The notes beneath the pieces were generated by a model. The model saw only the letters and a list, made by a program, of their open reading frames with translations. It was not told where the DNA came from and did no database searches. A DNA stretch of 38,238 nucleotides, taken from the NCBI RefSeq assembly GCF_017447225.1, contig NZ_JAFSNZ010000099.1:1-38238 (forward strand), read 5' to 3'. Below, piece after piece: positions 1 to 9,224 of this stretch. This DNA comes from Methanobrevibacter sp. (GTDB lineage: Archaea > Methanobacteriota > Methanobacteria > Methanobacteriales > Methanobacteriaceae). Made by a program: the position numbers and the translations under genes. How positions within the stretch are numbered: the stretch's first letter is position 1; each line of letters opens with the position of its first letter.

Positions 1-178
1 ATAGAAGTGTTCAATCAAAATAAGAATCCTGTTTTCAAATTATAACTGGATTTTTTACTTTCTTTTTTATTAAAAATTTTTTAATTTATTATTATTTTAT
101 TTTTTTAAAAATAAAATAAGTAACTATTTTAATATTAAAAAATATAGTTAACATATTAAACAATTATTGGGAGATTGT

Positions 179-1720
179 ATGTTAATTAAAGTTAATGGCA
201 AAGAGATTGATGTAGCAGAGGGTTCTACAATTCAGGATGTAATTGATGAAACCAATGCTCCATATACTCCTGGTAGTATTATTTGTCTAATTAAAGGTAA
301 AAAAGAACTGGAAAAGAATATTACTAAGTATAAAATTAAAACTACCAAAGGTTCTATTATTATTGAATTAGTCGAAGATGAAGAGGCAAAACCAATCATT
401 GATGTTTGGAAAAATCAGTATGAGGATTTTGCCGACTTGTCAGTTCGCTGGTCAACTTCAAATGAAGTGGCAATCGGGCCTGTAGTAACTGATCTGGAAC
501 CTACTTCAGATGAGTTCAAATATTATGACGGCGATGTGGTTTTAAGTTTATCTAGTTTCAGTAACGAGTCCACTCACCTGATTCTTCTTAAAGAGAACAC
601 CACCAACGTGTACAGCGTACCTCCGTTCAACAAGGGTATTTTTGCACATATTATCGGTGGTAAGAAAACTTTAAACGAATTGACTGATGATGATGTGGTA
701 ACTGCTGTCGAGCCTATTATTGAAAGAAGCACAACTACCGACAGTGCGGCCACTTCAGACTTGAGCACTATATTGGAAGAGGGAAATGAAATGTTCACCT
801 ACATTGATTTTGAAATCGATGAGGAATCTCCAATTTGTGTGGAACACTTGTTTTCAATAATCAAGGACAACAGGATTAAGGTCAATTTCGACTCAAATTC
901 CTTTGTGGGAATTTATGGATTGGAAGGAATCGACAAGCCTGAAGAGAATACTACTCAGAGAGTGAGAGGCACAATTACCATCAGAAATGAAGGTAATGGT
1001 GTAGGTAGAATGTATATTTATCGTGAAAACAGAGTTTTAACGCCAAACCACACTACTGTCGGTAAGATCACTACCGGAATGGAAATCATAGATATAGCTA
1101 AAAAAGATGATTTCATAACTGTCAAAACAGAACAGCAAAGACTGCTCTTGCTCGGTAAATCACAATCAGAAGCCAGCGAAATGTTGGCGCAGGCCGGTGT
1201 TGAGCATGTCCGTGAAGGAGTCACAGGTGATGAAGGAGTGATTGTTGAGCAATCTCCTAGACACACAATCGATATCCTGAATGAGGGAAAAGTTGTAACG
1301 AAAGCGATTAATCCGGATGAATTATGTGAAATCGAATTTGTTGACAATGCTCCAAGATCAGTCAAATACTTTAAATTGATTTCTGGTCTTTTAGAAAACC
1401 CTGTCGGCAAAATCAAAATTCACTTTGCAGTTCCTGGAATGCACATTACAATCTTTGAAGGAGACAAAAAATTGGCTAAAGGTCTTGTTCCGGAAAACAA
1501 TCCTGTTGACATTGTAAATGAATGTGAAATAGGCATTACAAACATGTCTGCAAAAACTGCCGGTCTGATTGGTGTAAGATTTGAGCCTAACCGTGATTTT
1601 GGTCCGACTGCAGAATCATTTAATGCAACAAATATCATCGGTAAAATGGTTAAGAATACCGAAGGTTTAGAAGATTTAAAAGAAGGAGTTGAAGTATATG
1701 TCAGAGAATCTATGTCCTAA
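179..1720 (+). CDS. mmp3: Methanogenesis marker protein 3 (Mmp3, UPF0288 family)
   Basis: Soluble 513-residue protein that I recognise as methanogenesis marker 3. The first ~60 residues ([11 protein letters not shown], then a GST turn) look like a ThiS/MoaD-type beta-grasp domain. The rest is a long beta-rich region of the UPF0288 type with no obvious catalytic motif. I chose ATG 179 because GGGAG (169-173) lies 5 bases upstream; the in-frame TTG at 167 would place that motif inside the gene. The stop overlaps the mmp6 start region. From memory of the literature, Mmp3 co-purifies with McrC, Mmp7, Mmp17 and component A2 in the complex that reductively activates methyl-CoM reductase; that role is known for the family and not visible here. 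Confidence 0.9.
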   Translation: MLIKVNGKEIDVAEGSTIQDVIDETNAPYTPGSIICLIKGKKELEKNITKYKIKTTKGSIIIELVEDEEAKPIIDVWKNQYEDFADLSVRWSTSNEVAIGPVVTDLEPTSDEFKYYDGDVVLSLSSFSNESTHLILLKENTTNVYSVPPFNKGIFAHIIGGKKTLNELTDDDVVTAVEPIIERSTTTDSAATSDLSTILEEGNEMFTYIDFEIDEESPICVEHLFSIIKDNRIKVNFDSNSFVGIYGLEGIDKPEENTTQRVRGTITIRNEGNGVGRMYIYRENRVLTPNHTTVGKITTGMEIIDIAKKDDFITVKTEQQRLLLLGKSQSEASEMLAQAGVEHVREGVTGDEGVIVEQSPRHTIDILNEGKVVTKAINPDELCEIEFVDNAPRSVKYFKLISGLLENPVGKIKIHFAVPGMHITIFEGDKKLAKGLVPENNPVDIVNECEIGITNMSAKTAGLIGVRFEPNRDFGPTAESFNATNIIGKMVKNTEGLEDLKEGVEVYVRESMS

Positions 1721-2171
1721 AGTTACAATGAGTAGTGAAGATTGGGATCCAGAAGTAATTACTCGTATGATTATTCTCGGACCGGGAGCTCGTGTAAGTG
1801 AAAGCCAGATTGTAGGTGAATTCCACATGCTGGGTCTTCCATTAACAATCAAAAACACCTGTTACGGGTCTATGATTAGTGGAAAAAAGGACGATGTCAT
1901 GAAAGCCATTGAGGAAATCAGAAAACTTGACCCTGCCCATATATTCACTAAAGAAAGAGGCTTTGCTCCGGGTGACCCTAGAAGATGCAGAGGTCATAGG
2001 TTCGGACCTAGGGAAGGATTCCATCAGATGGAAAAGGAATATACAATACTCGGTTATGTTGCTGAAGCTTTAGAAAATCCTAAAGAAGTGACTATTGAAG
2101 AGAAAAAACCGGTTAAAGTTGATGATTTTAAAGAAATTATGAATGAATGTTTAGAAAACAATAAGAAATAG
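1698..2171 (+). CDS. mmp6: Methanogenesis marker protein 6 (Mmp6)
   Basis: 157-residue soluble protein of the marker 6 family. It is highly charged, with an Arg/Gly-rich stretch near residues 95-110 ([17 protein letters not shown]) and no transmembrane segment. ATG 1698 is preferred: GGAG at 1684-1687 is about 10 bases upstream, whereas it would be only 1 base from the in-frame TTG at 1689. The start lies inside the last codons of mmp3, a 23-base overlap that suggests translational coupling. Its biochemical function is unknown to me; restriction to methanogens and its place between mmp3 and mmp5 link it to methyl-CoM reductase maturation by inference. Confidence 0.85.
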   Translation: MSENLCPKVTMSSEDWDPEVITRMIILGPGARVSESQIVGEFHMLGLPLTIKNTCYGSMISGKKDDVMKAIEEIRKLDPAHIFTKERGFAPGDPRRCRGHRFGPREGFHQMEKEYTILGYVAEALENPKEVTIEEKKPVKVDDFKEIMNECLENNKK

Positions 2172-2179
2172 GTGAAAAT

Positions 2180-2635
2180 ATGGTGAAAGTAGCTATTTAT
2201 CCTCCAAATTCATTAATCTTAGCAGATTTAATTGAAAGGAAAGGTCATACTCCTTTAGTTCTTCAAAAACAAATTAGACAAAAAATTAAAGATCCGGAGA
2301 TTGATTCTCCACCAATGAACATAACAGAAGAGGACCCAATAAAAGGTCTTAAATATGCGGCTATTGAGGTTCCGTCAGGTGTGCGTGGAAGAATGTCAAT
2401 TATCGGGCCGTTAATTGATGACGCTGAAGCAGCAATTATCGTTGACGGCGCACCGTTCGGTTTCGGTTGTATCGGATGTGCAAGAACAAACGAACTGTCA
2501 ATATTCCTGCTGAGGAACCGTGACATTCCGGTGCTGGAAGTAACTTATCCTACTAATCAGGACGAAACTTACCTTATGGTAAATGAAATCAATGACTTTA
2601 TTGATTCACTTGAAGAAAAATCAGAGGAGGAATAG
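2180..2635 (+). CDS. mmp5: Methanogenesis marker protein 5 (Mmp5)
   Basis: 151-residue soluble protein that I recognise as marker 5. A C-x2-C pair in [12 protein letters not shown] (about residues 93-104) is the only possible metal or redox site. The GGTGA ribosome site directly follows the mmp6 stop, with ATG 2180 five bases later, so the two are tightly coupled. The next gene, mmp15, starts 2 bases after its stop. The function is unknown; the Cys pair and the neighbours fit a role in handling Fe-S or cofactor intermediates, but that is inference. Confidence 0.85.
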   Translation: MVKVAIYPPNSLILADLIERKGHTPLVLQKQIRQKIKDPEIDSPPMNITEEDPIKGLKYAAIEVPSGVRGRMSIIGPLIDDAEAAIIVDGAPFGFGCIGCARTNELSIFLLRNRDIPVLEVTYPTNQDETYLMVNEINDFIDSLEEKSEEE

Positions 2636-2637
2636 AT

Positions 2638-3879
2638 ATGGTTAAAATTGCTTTAGTTTCATGCGGAACTGAATATAGTGGAATTCAAAAGGAAATTGAA
2701 AAAGCAGCTAACAAATTCGGTGCAGAAATTATTCTTCCGGAAATTGATTTGGATTACATTGATGAAGCTTATGAGAAATTCGGTTTTTCCGCTCAAAGTT
2801 CAAGTTTAAAATTAATGATTGCAAGAGCCATGGCTATTGTTGAAGGCAAATCCAAACCTGATGCAGTATTCATCGCTACATGTTTCAGATGTGCTGAAGC
2901 GGCACTTGTAAGAAATGAAGTAAGACGTTTCATTCAGAACAATACCCGTATTCCTGTAGTTACCTATTCATTCACTGAAAGGACAAAAGCTGATGAACTG
3001 TTCATCCGTATGGAAGCGCTGGCTACTACTGTAACCCGCAGAAGCATTCTTGCCCGTGAAAAACAGGAAGGACTCACTCTTGGTCTGGACTCAGGTTCAA
3101 CCACTACAAAAGCAGTGCTGATGGAGAACAATAAGGTTATCGGAACAGGTTGGACTTCAACCAAAGACATTATTGAATCCGCAAAAACTGCGGCTGCAGA
3201 AGCATTCTCTCAGACTGACTATGACTGGGATGATTTGGACGGAATCGGAACCACAGGATACGGTAGGTTCACGATGGGTCAGGAATTTGGTGCTGAACTT
3301 ATTCAGGAAGAATTGTCAGTCAATGCAAAAGGTGCAGTATATCTGGCGGACTGTCAGAAAGGAGAAGCTACCGTATTGGATATTGGCGGTATGGACAACA
3401 AGGTTATTACAGTTAACAACGGTATTCCGGATAACTTTACCATGGGTGGTATCTGTGCAGGTGCATCCGGAAGATTTTTAGATATGACATCACGCAGACT
3501 GGATGTTGACATTACAGAACTCGGTCCATTGGCTGTACAGGGTGACTGGAGAAAAGCAATGCTGAACTCATACTGTATCGTATTCGGTATTCAGGATCTT
3601 GTTACCACTCTTGCGGCAGGAGGATCCAAAGCGGATGTTGCTGCAGCTGCATGTCACTCAGTATCAGAACAGGTTTACGAACAGCAGCTTCAGGAAATTG
3701 ACATCCGTGAACCGCTGATACAGGTAGGTGGAACAAGTCTGATTTCTGGTCTTGTTGAAGCTGTAAGTGAAACTTTAGGTGGAATTGAAGTCATTGTCCC
3801 AGAATATTCCCAACACATCGGTGCTGTAGGTGCAGCTCTTCTCGTATCCGGAATGGGACACAGACAAGATGATAAATAA
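2638..3879 (+). CDS. mmp15: Methanogenesis marker protein 15, BadF/HgdC-type ATPase (Mmp15)
   Basis: 413-residue activase-type ATPase. Residues 1-140 form an N-terminal domain with a C82-F-R-C85 motif. Residues 146-405 are an ASKHA/BadF ATPase core with the phosphate-1 loop DSGSTTTK (151-158) and a second loop VLDIGGMDN (246-254). Cys273 ([11 protein letters not shown]) and Cys313 (NSYCIVFG) sit where HgdC-type activases bind a [4Fe-4S] cluster between two subunits. Such proteins use ATP hydrolysis to fire low-potential electrons at a metal cofactor, which fits a need to reduce Ni in F430, although the partner of Mmp15 is not established here. The strong GAGGAGG site at 2624-2630 suggests it is well translated. 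Confidence 0.92.
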   Translation: MVKIALVSCGTEYSGIQKEIEKAANKFGAEIILPEIDLDYIDEAYEKFGFSAQSSSLKLMIARAMAIVEGKSKPDAVFIATCFRCAEAALVRNEVRRFIQNNTRIPVVTYSFTERTKADELFIRMEALATTVTRRSILAREKQEGLTLGLDSGSTTTKAVLMENNKVIGTGWTSTKDIIESAKTAAAEAFSQTDYDWDDLDGIGTTGYGRFTMGQEFGAELIQEELSVNAKGAVYLADCQKGEATVLDIGGMDNKVITVNNGIPDNFTMGGICAGASGRFLDMTSRRLDVDITELGPLAVQGDWRKAMLNSYCIVFGIQDLVTTLAAGGSKADVAAAACHSVSEQVYEQQLQEIDIREPLIQVGGTSLISGLVEAVSETLGGIEVIVPEYSQHIGAVGAALLVSGMGHRQDDK

Positions 3880-3893
3880 GAAGAGTTGGTTTG

Positions 3894-4454
3894 ATGTTAG
3901 TTGAATGCTATGATAAGAAAGGTGCAGAAGTATATGAAATCATCATAAAGCAGATCTTTCAGGATTTGGTTTTAGGTGCAGCAGTTGATGATTTGAAAGC
4001 TTTTGTCAATCCTGACGATCCTGTATTTATATTAGCTATTAAAATGAAAAAGACTTCCACTGTCATTGAATTCAAGGATATTGCTGATTTTACTTATGAT
4101 AAGGCTGATGACGTGACTCATATATTCATTGAAGATGAAAACTATCTTCCAAACATCCTTAAAAGATTATGGATGAGATTTTCAAGAGAGGAAATCTATC
4201 AGCCGACCAGATACAATATTGATTTGGATGGTAATCAGATGGATTTGGAAACTCTGGTCATTGATGACCCTCATTCCAATCTTCAAAGAAGAATTTACGA
4301 TGCAATTTTCAGAATCTTGCCTGAAGGCTTTAAGATTATCAAGGACGTTTCTACAGAAGACATTGTTGCTGTTGTAGCTACTGACGAGCTGATTATGGAT
4401 TCTTGGATTGAAAAGGCTAATGAATATATAGCTGAATTGAACAATGGCATGTAG
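3894..4454 (+). CDS. mmp17: Methanogenesis marker protein 17 (Mmp17)
   Basis: 186-residue soluble protein of the marker 17 family, last of the five-marker run. It has no transmembrane segment and contains few cysteines. ATG 3894 is preferred over TTG 3891, directly before it; the ribosome site is weak (AAGAG/GGT). As I recall it, Mmp17 is a subunit of the purified methyl-CoM reductase activation complex of Methanococcus maripaludis. The gap to mmp15 is 14 bases, so it is very likely cotranscribed. Confidence 0.87.
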   Translation: MLVECYDKKGAEVYEIIIKQIFQDLVLGAAVDDLKAFVNPDDPVFILAIKMKKTSTVIEFKDIADFTYDKADDVTHIFIEDENYLPNILKRLWMRFSREEIYQPTRYNIDLDGNQMDLETLVIDDPHSNLQRRIYDAIFRILPEGFKIIKDVSTEDIVAVVATDELIMDSWIEKANEYIAELNNGM

Positions 4455-4500
4455 AAAAGTATATATAACCCCTGTTATATAATTACTATAAATAATCGGA
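4455..4500 (+). promoter_or_regulatory. Possible internal promoter ahead of nifB
   Basis: The short gap between mmp17 and nifB contains two TATA-like stretches (GTATATATAACC near 4459-4470 and GTTATATAATTAC near 4474-4486). Either could give nifB its own start in addition to read-through from the mmp operon. This is a sequence match only. Confidence 0.4.
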
Positions 4501-4514
4501 GAGAAGTGGTTTAT

Positions 4515-5381
4515 ATGAACGAACATAAAGGTTCAAGATTTGCACATATAACTAAAGCACATCCTTGCTTTAATGAAAAAATGCATGATAAAGTTGGAAG
4601 AGCTCATGTGCCAGTTGCACCAAAATGTAATATCTTCTGTAACTTCTGTACTCGTGACATTAACAATGAGGAAGACAGGCCTGGTGTAACTAGTTGTATA
4701 ATGAAACCTGATGATGCAATAGCTCACATTGATGAGGTGACTGCAGACGGCCCAATTTCAGTTGTTGGAGTTGCAGGTCCAGGTGATTCACTTGCAAATG
4801 AAGAAACATTTGAGTTCTTTGAAAAAATGGCTGAAAAACATCCTGATTTAATCAAATGTATGAGTACTAACGGACTTTTACTTCCAAAATATGCAGACAG
4901 GCTTGCAGAGCTTGGAGTAAATTCAGTTACCGTAACAATCAATGCAATCGACCCTGACATTGCAGTTGATATTTATTCATTCATCAAATATGAAGGAAAA
5001 ATCTACAAGGATTATGATGCTGTAAAAATACTCATCAAAAATCAGCTTGACGGTGTTGAAAAGGCAGCAGCAAACGGCATGGTTGTTAAAGTAAATTCAG
5101 TATTGATTCCAGGATTGAACGACGAACACATTGTTGAAATTGCAAAAGAAGTCAAAAAACGTGGAGCTTCATTAATGAACATTTTGCCGTTAATTCCATT
5201 AGCTAAGATGAAACATTATTCACGTCCTGACTGTTCAATGATGGAAAGCGTTCGTGAGCAGGTAGAAGAAATTATTCCAGTATTCAGGGCATGTACCCAA
5301 TGCAGGGCAGATGCTTATGGAATTCCTGGTAAGAAAAGCGAAGATCATCATTTAGGAATGACTCCTCAAAGTCATTACTAA
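4515..5381 (+). CDS. nifB: NifB-type radical SAM cluster-maturation protein
   Basis: 288-residue radical SAM enzyme. It has the NifB N-terminal HPCFN motif (His16-Cys18), the SAM-cluster motif C38-x3-C42-x2-C45, the RPGVTS block (55-60), Cys115 in KCMSTNG, and the C-terminal C260-x2-C263 pair that binds auxiliary clusters in NifB. It lacks the fused NifX-like domain of many bacterial NifBs, which is normal for methanogens. NifB turns two [4Fe-4S] clusters into the 8Fe-9S-C L-cluster. No nitrogenase genes are visible and the gene follows five mmp genes, so I infer a link to methyl-CoM reductase activation. ATG 4515 gives the usual start; an in-frame GTG at 4506 is less likely. Confidence 0.88.
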   Translation: MNEHKGSRFAHITKAHPCFNEKMHDKVGRAHVPVAPKCNIFCNFCTRDINNEEDRPGVTSCIMKPDDAIAHIDEVTADGPISVVGVAGPGDSLANEETFEFFEKMAEKHPDLIKCMSTNGLLLPKYADRLAELGVNSVTVTINAIDPDIAVDIYSFIKYEGKIYKDYDAVKILIKNQLDGVEKAAANGMVVKVNSVLIPGLNDEHIVEIAKEVKKRGASLMNILPLIPLAKMKHYSRPDCSMMESVREQVEEIIPVFRACTQCRADAYGIPGKKSEDHHLGMTPQSHY

Positions 5382-5385
5382 ATCT

Positions 5386-5400
5386 ATTTTTTTATTTTTT
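5386..5400 (+). terminator. T-rich terminator after nifB
   Basis: TTTTTTTATTTTTT follows the nifB stop by 4 bases, between convergent genes. Archaeal termination commonly uses such oligo-T tracts without a hairpin. Confidence 0.5.
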
Positions 5401-5407
5401 CCGACAT

Positions 5408-5980
5408 TCAAATACCTAATGTTGGATTATTGATGTTGACAGAATTAAGCATTTCAATCATTGTGTCTTGATTTCGTCCAATAATGCTTACTTCATAATC
5501 TCCAATCTGTCTTTCCATATAATACATATTTTCTCCGCTGCCGTCTTTGTAGATTACGATATCTCCTTCAGTCCTATCGAGAACAACCTGTGCTGGGGCA
5601 TGCCCTCCCCGTATGGTTGAAAACATTATATTACATATTTCATAGTAATATTCACCGCCATTAGTAAACATAACATATCCTCCGATAGTACCATAACTAG
5701 GTAGTGAATCCGTTTCAACAAAATTCGAGCCTTCGGGCACTAACATTGTTATCCCACCAAAATCCTGATTTTCAAGAGGAATGCTGTTAAATCCTGAAAA
5801 AATTACTATTCCAATAACCAATATTGCAATAATGATGAGCAATAGTCCAATAATTTTTTTATAATCAGAATTTGAACTGGATTGTGTGGCTGTTTCCTCT
5901 TCAAGTCTTTTTCCGCAATTTGAACAGAATTTCGATGAATCCTCTATCATGCTTCCGCAATGTATGCAGTATTTGTCCAT
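5408..5980 (-). CDS. Zinc-ribbon, single-pass membrane protein
   Basis: 190-residue protein of unknown function. Cys5-x2-Cys8 and Cys19-x2-Cys22 form a short zinc ribbon, followed by a Ser/Thr/Gln linker, one hydrophobic helix (about 44-64) and a ~120-residue C-terminal domain. With the ribbon inside the cell, the C-terminal domain would lie outside. That domain, beginning with a GGITMLVPEG-type strand, loosely resembles the small PsbP/DUF1795-like fold seen in the genes at 15246 and 24316; this is a weak impression. It is convergent with nifB and separate from modC. Confidence 0.7.
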   Translation of the reverse strand: MDKYCIHCGSMIEDSSKFCSNCGKRLEEETATQSSSNSDYKKIIGLLLIIIAILVIGIVIFSGFNSIPLENQDFGGITMLVPEGSNFVETDSLPSYGTIGGYVMFTNGGEYYYEICNIMFSTIRGGHAPAQVVLDRTEGDIVIYKDGSGENMYYMERQIGDYEVSIIGRNQDTMIEMLNSVNINNPTLGI

Positions 5981-6189
5981 TGTTTCACCAATTAATTATA
6001 TTGGCTTATGATAATATATTTCTTTCTAAATTATAATTGTCTTTAAAATAATTTTACCATAAAAAATTCAATATATTTGATATTAAAGTATTATTTTAAT
6101 TTAATACTTCTTTAATTATTTTTATCTTTAACATGTCCATATGAAAAAACTAATGTAATATGTACATGATTTAAATGGATATTGGGTAT

Positions 6190-6227
6190 TTAATAAAAAA
6201 AGTTCAAAAGTAATTATAAAAATTACT
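6190..6227 (-). terminator. Terminator of the modABC operon
   Basis: Read on the - strand, AGTAATT and AATTACT pair over a 5-base loop that includes the modC stop codon. An oligo-T tract follows about 8 bases later (A-run on the + strand at 6195-6200). Confidence 0.5.
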
Positions 6228-7260
6228 CTTCCAATAGGATTATGTTTTTAGGGTCTACTTTCAGATACTTAGGAATCTCAAAGTCATGTTCGTAGATTTC
6301 CTTATCGTATTTCCACCATAATCCGTTTGACAATGTAACTTCCCATTCGAAAGGCATTTCAAATTTTGTAGCATTTTCAGTATCTACAACATTAACATCC
6401 TCTTTTTCGGCAGCAATAAAGTCATGTGCCCTTATTCCTATATGGGTAATGTTCGGTGAAATCTTTTTGGATACTTCAAATGTAACTCCCCAATCCAGGG
6501 ATTTGAGATGATAATCGTCTATAATTTCAATTTTGGAAATATTTTTACATCCTGTAAGTCTTGCAACTTCGACTCTTCCAGGATTTTCAAATATGTCATA
6601 AGTATCTCCTTTAGCTATGATTTTTCCCTGATCCAATACTATAAGCTCATCACAGAACTGGAATGCTTCGTCACGGTCGTGGGTAACCATGATTGAAAAT
6701 CCGTCAAAACCTTTTAGCATATTACTGAGTTCAATACGCAACTGTTCTTTGAGGAAAGTATCCATAGCACTGAACGGCTCATCAAGCAAAATCACATCAG
6801 GACTGTATGCTAATATTCTGGCTAAAGCTACTCTTTGCTGCTGACCTCCGGATAACTGTCTAGGGTATCTTTTTTCCAGTCCTTCAAGATGGAAACGTTT
6901 AATCATGTCTGATACGCTTTTTTCACTATCGTCTTTGGATAAACCGATTGCAATATTTTCTTCAACAGTCATATTAGGAAACAAAGCATAATTCTGAAAT
7001 AGGTAACCTACATTTCTTTTTTGAGGTTTTATGTTGATTTTATTGTCAGAATCAAAATAGGTGATTTCTTCATTTGTAGTTAAGCTTATAATACCTTCAT
7101 CTGGATTGACAATACCTGCAATGGATTTCAATGTCATACTTTTACCGCAACCGGAAGGACCAAGAATACCCAAACGTTTGTTTTTCAATTCAAATTTAAC
7201 ATCTAAATCAAATTCCTTAAGTTCCTTTTGGATATTTACTTTTAACAGTTTGTCGCTCAT
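6223..7260 (-). CDS. modC: Molybdate ABC transporter ATP-binding protein
   Basis: 345-residue ATPase that powers molybdate (or tungstate) import. Walker A is GPSGCGKS (34-41), the Q-loop Gln is near 89, the signature LSGGQ spans 136-140, Walker B is VILLDEP (156-162) and the switch His is 194. The ~100 residues after the ATPase domain are a regulatory/TOBE-like tail. ATG 7260 is chosen because GAGGG lies 6 bases upstream; an in-frame upstream ATG at 7272 would swallow that site. It is third in the modA-modB-modC operon, 39 bases after modB. Molybdenum or tungsten serves formylmethanofuran dehydrogenase in methanogens. Confidence 0.9.
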   Translation of the reverse strand: MSDKLLKVNIQKELKEFDLDVKFELKNKRLGILGPSGCGKSMTLKSIAGIVNPDEGIISLTTNEEITYFDSDNKINIKPQKRNVGYLFQNYALFPNMTVEENIAIGLSKDDSEKSVSDMIKRFHLEGLEKRYPRQLSGGQQQRVALARILAYSPDVILLDEPFSAMDTFLKEQLRIELSNMLKGFDGFSIMVTHDRDEAFQFCDELIVLDQGKIIAKGDTYDIFENPGRVEVARLTGCKNISKIEIIDDYHLKSLDWGVTFEVSKKISPNITHIGIRAHDFIAAEKEDVNVVDTENATKFEMPFEWEVTLSNGLWWKYDKEIYEHDFEIPKYLKVDPKNIILLEE

Positions 7261-7299
7261 AATTTCCCTCATGACATATTAAAAATAAGAATGTTTAAA

Positions 7300-7977
7300 T
7301 TAGTATTTCCATTGTTTTTCCTTGCGTATAGAAACATAATCCATAATAAAAATAACTATAAATGATATAACAACAATGACTATTACATAATTGAAAGCTT
7401 CTCCCATATTACCTGCAGCTACTTCAGAATAAACTGCCATAGGGAGAGTTCTGGTTTGTCCGGCAATATTACCTGCAAGCATAGCTGTAGCACCGAATTC
7501 TCCTAAGCCTCTAGCGAAAGCAAGAATTCCACCACTGATAATTCCAGGCAATGCATTTGCAAATAAAATTTTCCAGAAAATTTTCCATTCGGACATACCT
7601 AATGTACGTCCAGCATCTAATAAGTTAGAATCTACCTGTTCGTATGCGCCCCTTGCGGAACGATACATTAAAGGAAAAGACATGACTACTGCAGCAATAA
7701 CTGTTGCAGGCCATGAAAATGCGATTTTTATAGCAAAGAATTCTATAAAAAAGTGACCAATCGGTCCCCTAACACCAAAAGTGTACAGTAAGAAGAACCC
7801 TACTACTGTAGGAGGCAATACTAGAGGAAGTGTAAAAATTCCGTCAAGTATAATTTTTACTGTGTCATTTTTGGTCTTAACAATTCCCCAAGCAACAATT
7901 AAACCTACAAAGAAGGTTATGAATATTGATAAGCTTGCTGTTTTCATTGAAATGAAAATTGGGGACCAATCCATCAT
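7300..7977 (-). CDS. modB: Molybdate ABC transporter permease
   Basis: 225-residue inner-membrane permease with about five hydrophobic helices. The EAA loop that docks to ModC is visible around residues 117-150 (AGRTLGMSEWKIFWK, then ALPGI, then GEFGATAML). The length is typical of ModB. Two consecutive ATG codons (7977 and 7974) are both possible; GGAG lies 9 bases upstream of the first. It follows modA by 48 bases on the same strand. Confidence 0.93.
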   Translation of the reverse strand: MMDWSPIFISMKTASLSIFITFFVGLIVAWGIVKTKNDTVKIILDGIFTLPLVLPPTVVGFFLLYTFGVRGPIGHFFIEFFAIKIAFSWPATVIAAVVMSFPLMYRSARGAYEQVDSNLLDAGRTLGMSEWKIFWKILFANALPGIISGGILAFARGLGEFGATAMLAGNIAGQTRTLPMAVYSEVAAGNMGEAFNYVIVIVVISFIVIFIMDYVSIRKEKQWKY

Positions 7978-8025
7978 GTCTTTTTTCTCCTTTAATTATT
8001 TATTAATTTTTTTACTTGAATATGC

Positions 8026-8838
8026 TTATTCGTGGATAGCAAATCCGTATTCTACAAATACATCTTTAGCTTCTTTGGTTTGTAAGAAGTCAAGGAATGC
8101 TTGTGCAGCTTCAGGATTTTTGGAATCTTTGAGCATAGCTACTGGGTAGATAACAGAAGTGTTTAAAGATCCTTCTGGAGCTTCACAGACGATTTTTACA
8201 TCATCAGTGGATTTAGCATCAGTGGAGTATACAATACCACAATCTGCAGATCCTTGAGCTACTTGGTTTAATACTGCAGTTACATCAGTACCTAAAGATA
8301 ATTTGGATTCAACAGCATCCCAAATACCTAAATTGGTTAATGCTTCTTTAGCGTATTGTCCAGCAGGTACAGATTCTGGGTCACCGATAGCGATAGTACC
8401 GTTAACATCTTTTAAGTCTTCGAATGAAGAGATGGTGGAATTGGAGTCAGCAGGTACGATTAAAACAACTTTGTTTTCTAAGAATTGAACGTTGGTTGCA
8501 TTGTCAACTAAACCTTCTTCTGCTAACTTGTTCATCTGTTTGTTAGCTGCAGACATGAATACATCTGCTCCTAATCCGCCTTCAATTTGGGTTTGTAAGT
8601 CACCACTTGAAGCGTAGGTAGGTGTAACTTTTACACCAGGGTATTTTTCTTCAAACATTGGGATTAATTTTTCATCATAAACGTTTTTTAAACTAGCTGC
8701 AGCAGCTAAGTTTACTTCTTGTCCGTCTAAGTTAGGGCCGCCTAAGAAGTCGAATAAACCTGCGCTAACTACGGAACTTGCACCAACGAGCACTACTAAT
8801 GCTACGATTGCAACTGCAAATATCTTTTTATTATTCAT
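8026..8838 (-). CDS. modA: Molybdate-binding protein, secreted
   Basis: 270-residue substrate-binding protein. A signal peptide covers about residues 1-26 (hydrophobic core AVAIVALVVLVG, then VVSAG). The mature part has the ModA signatures AAASLK and YASSGDLQTQIEGG, whose Ser residues bind the oxyanion, and GADVFMSAA. The length matches ModA better than the longer WtpA tungstate binders, although anion preference cannot be read from sequence. GGAGG sits 5 bases before ATG 8838. It is first in the operon, so the repeats upstream probably control all three genes. Confidence 0.92.
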   Translation of the reverse strand: MNNKKIFAVAIVALVVLVGASSVVSAGLFDFLGGPNLDGQEVNLAAAASLKNVYDEKLIPMFEEKYPGVKVTPTYASSGDLQTQIEGGLGADVFMSAANKQMNKLAEEGLVDNATNVQFLENKVVLIVPADSNSTISSFEDLKDVNGTIAIGDPESVPAGQYAKEALTNLGIWDAVESKLSLGTDVTAVLNQVAQGSADCGIVYSTDAKSTDDVKIVCEAPEGSLNTSVIYPVAMLKDSKNPEAAQAFLDFLQTKEAKDVFVEYGFAIHE

Positions 8839-9224
8839 AGTATCCTCCTCTTTATAGAAAATATCACTATCAGATATAAAAATTATAATTCAATCAGAAA
8901 AATTCTCTACGAATAAATTTCTTATTCATATTGAATGAATATGGTGTCTTATTATTATTCAATCAGATGTTGTAATCTGTGATGAACAATAATATAACAA
9001 TCAAAAATAAATGAAATTATTTATTCAATTTCTATTATTTTTAATAACCATTTCTAATATAGATTATAATTTAATTATCATGATTAGTAATTATAGATTT
9101 AGTTATATGGATATATAAATATTTTCTTAACGTTTTTGAAAACTGCAAAAATTGTGTATTATTTGCCTTTCAGTTGAATAAAATATATGTAAAAATGTAA
9201 CTTTTTGTGTATTTCTGCAAGTCC
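8839..9224. other. Long AT-rich upstream region of modA
   Basis: 386 bases without a gene. On the - strand it holds the modA leader, a TATA-like stretch near 8870-8888, two copies of ATTCAATCAGA (8888-8898 and 8957-8967) and an inverted repeat at 8923-8941. The distal part (about 9000-9224) is simple AT-rich sequence in which I see no gene. Confidence 0.6.
8923..8941. promoter_or_regulatory. Inverted repeat, candidate operator of modABC
   Basis: TATTCAT and ATGAATA are perfect 7-base arms around a 5-base spacer. It lies about 85-100 bases upstream of modA and is flanked on both sides by ATTCAATCAGA direct repeats. It does not match the bacterial ModE site. Its binding protein is unknown. Confidence 0.45.

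Noticed and set aside
1018-1416. Long antisense ORFs opposite mmp3 and other conserved genes
   Set aside because: They mirror the codon pattern of the real genes, lack ribosome sites and resemble no protein family.
3173-3481. 102-residue ORF in another frame within mmp15
   Set aside because: It lies entirely inside a well-conserved ATPase gene and its product looks random.
4515-5381. The radical SAM gene as methanogenesis marker 10 (methyl-CoM reductase Arg methylase)
   Set aside because: Length, the HPCFN motif and the C-terminal C-x2-C pair fit NifB; Mmp10 is considerably longer.
6223-8838. A tungstate-specific WtpABC system
   Set aside because: The binding protein is short and has ModA-type AAASLK and YASSGDL motifs; anion preference itself cannot be settled.
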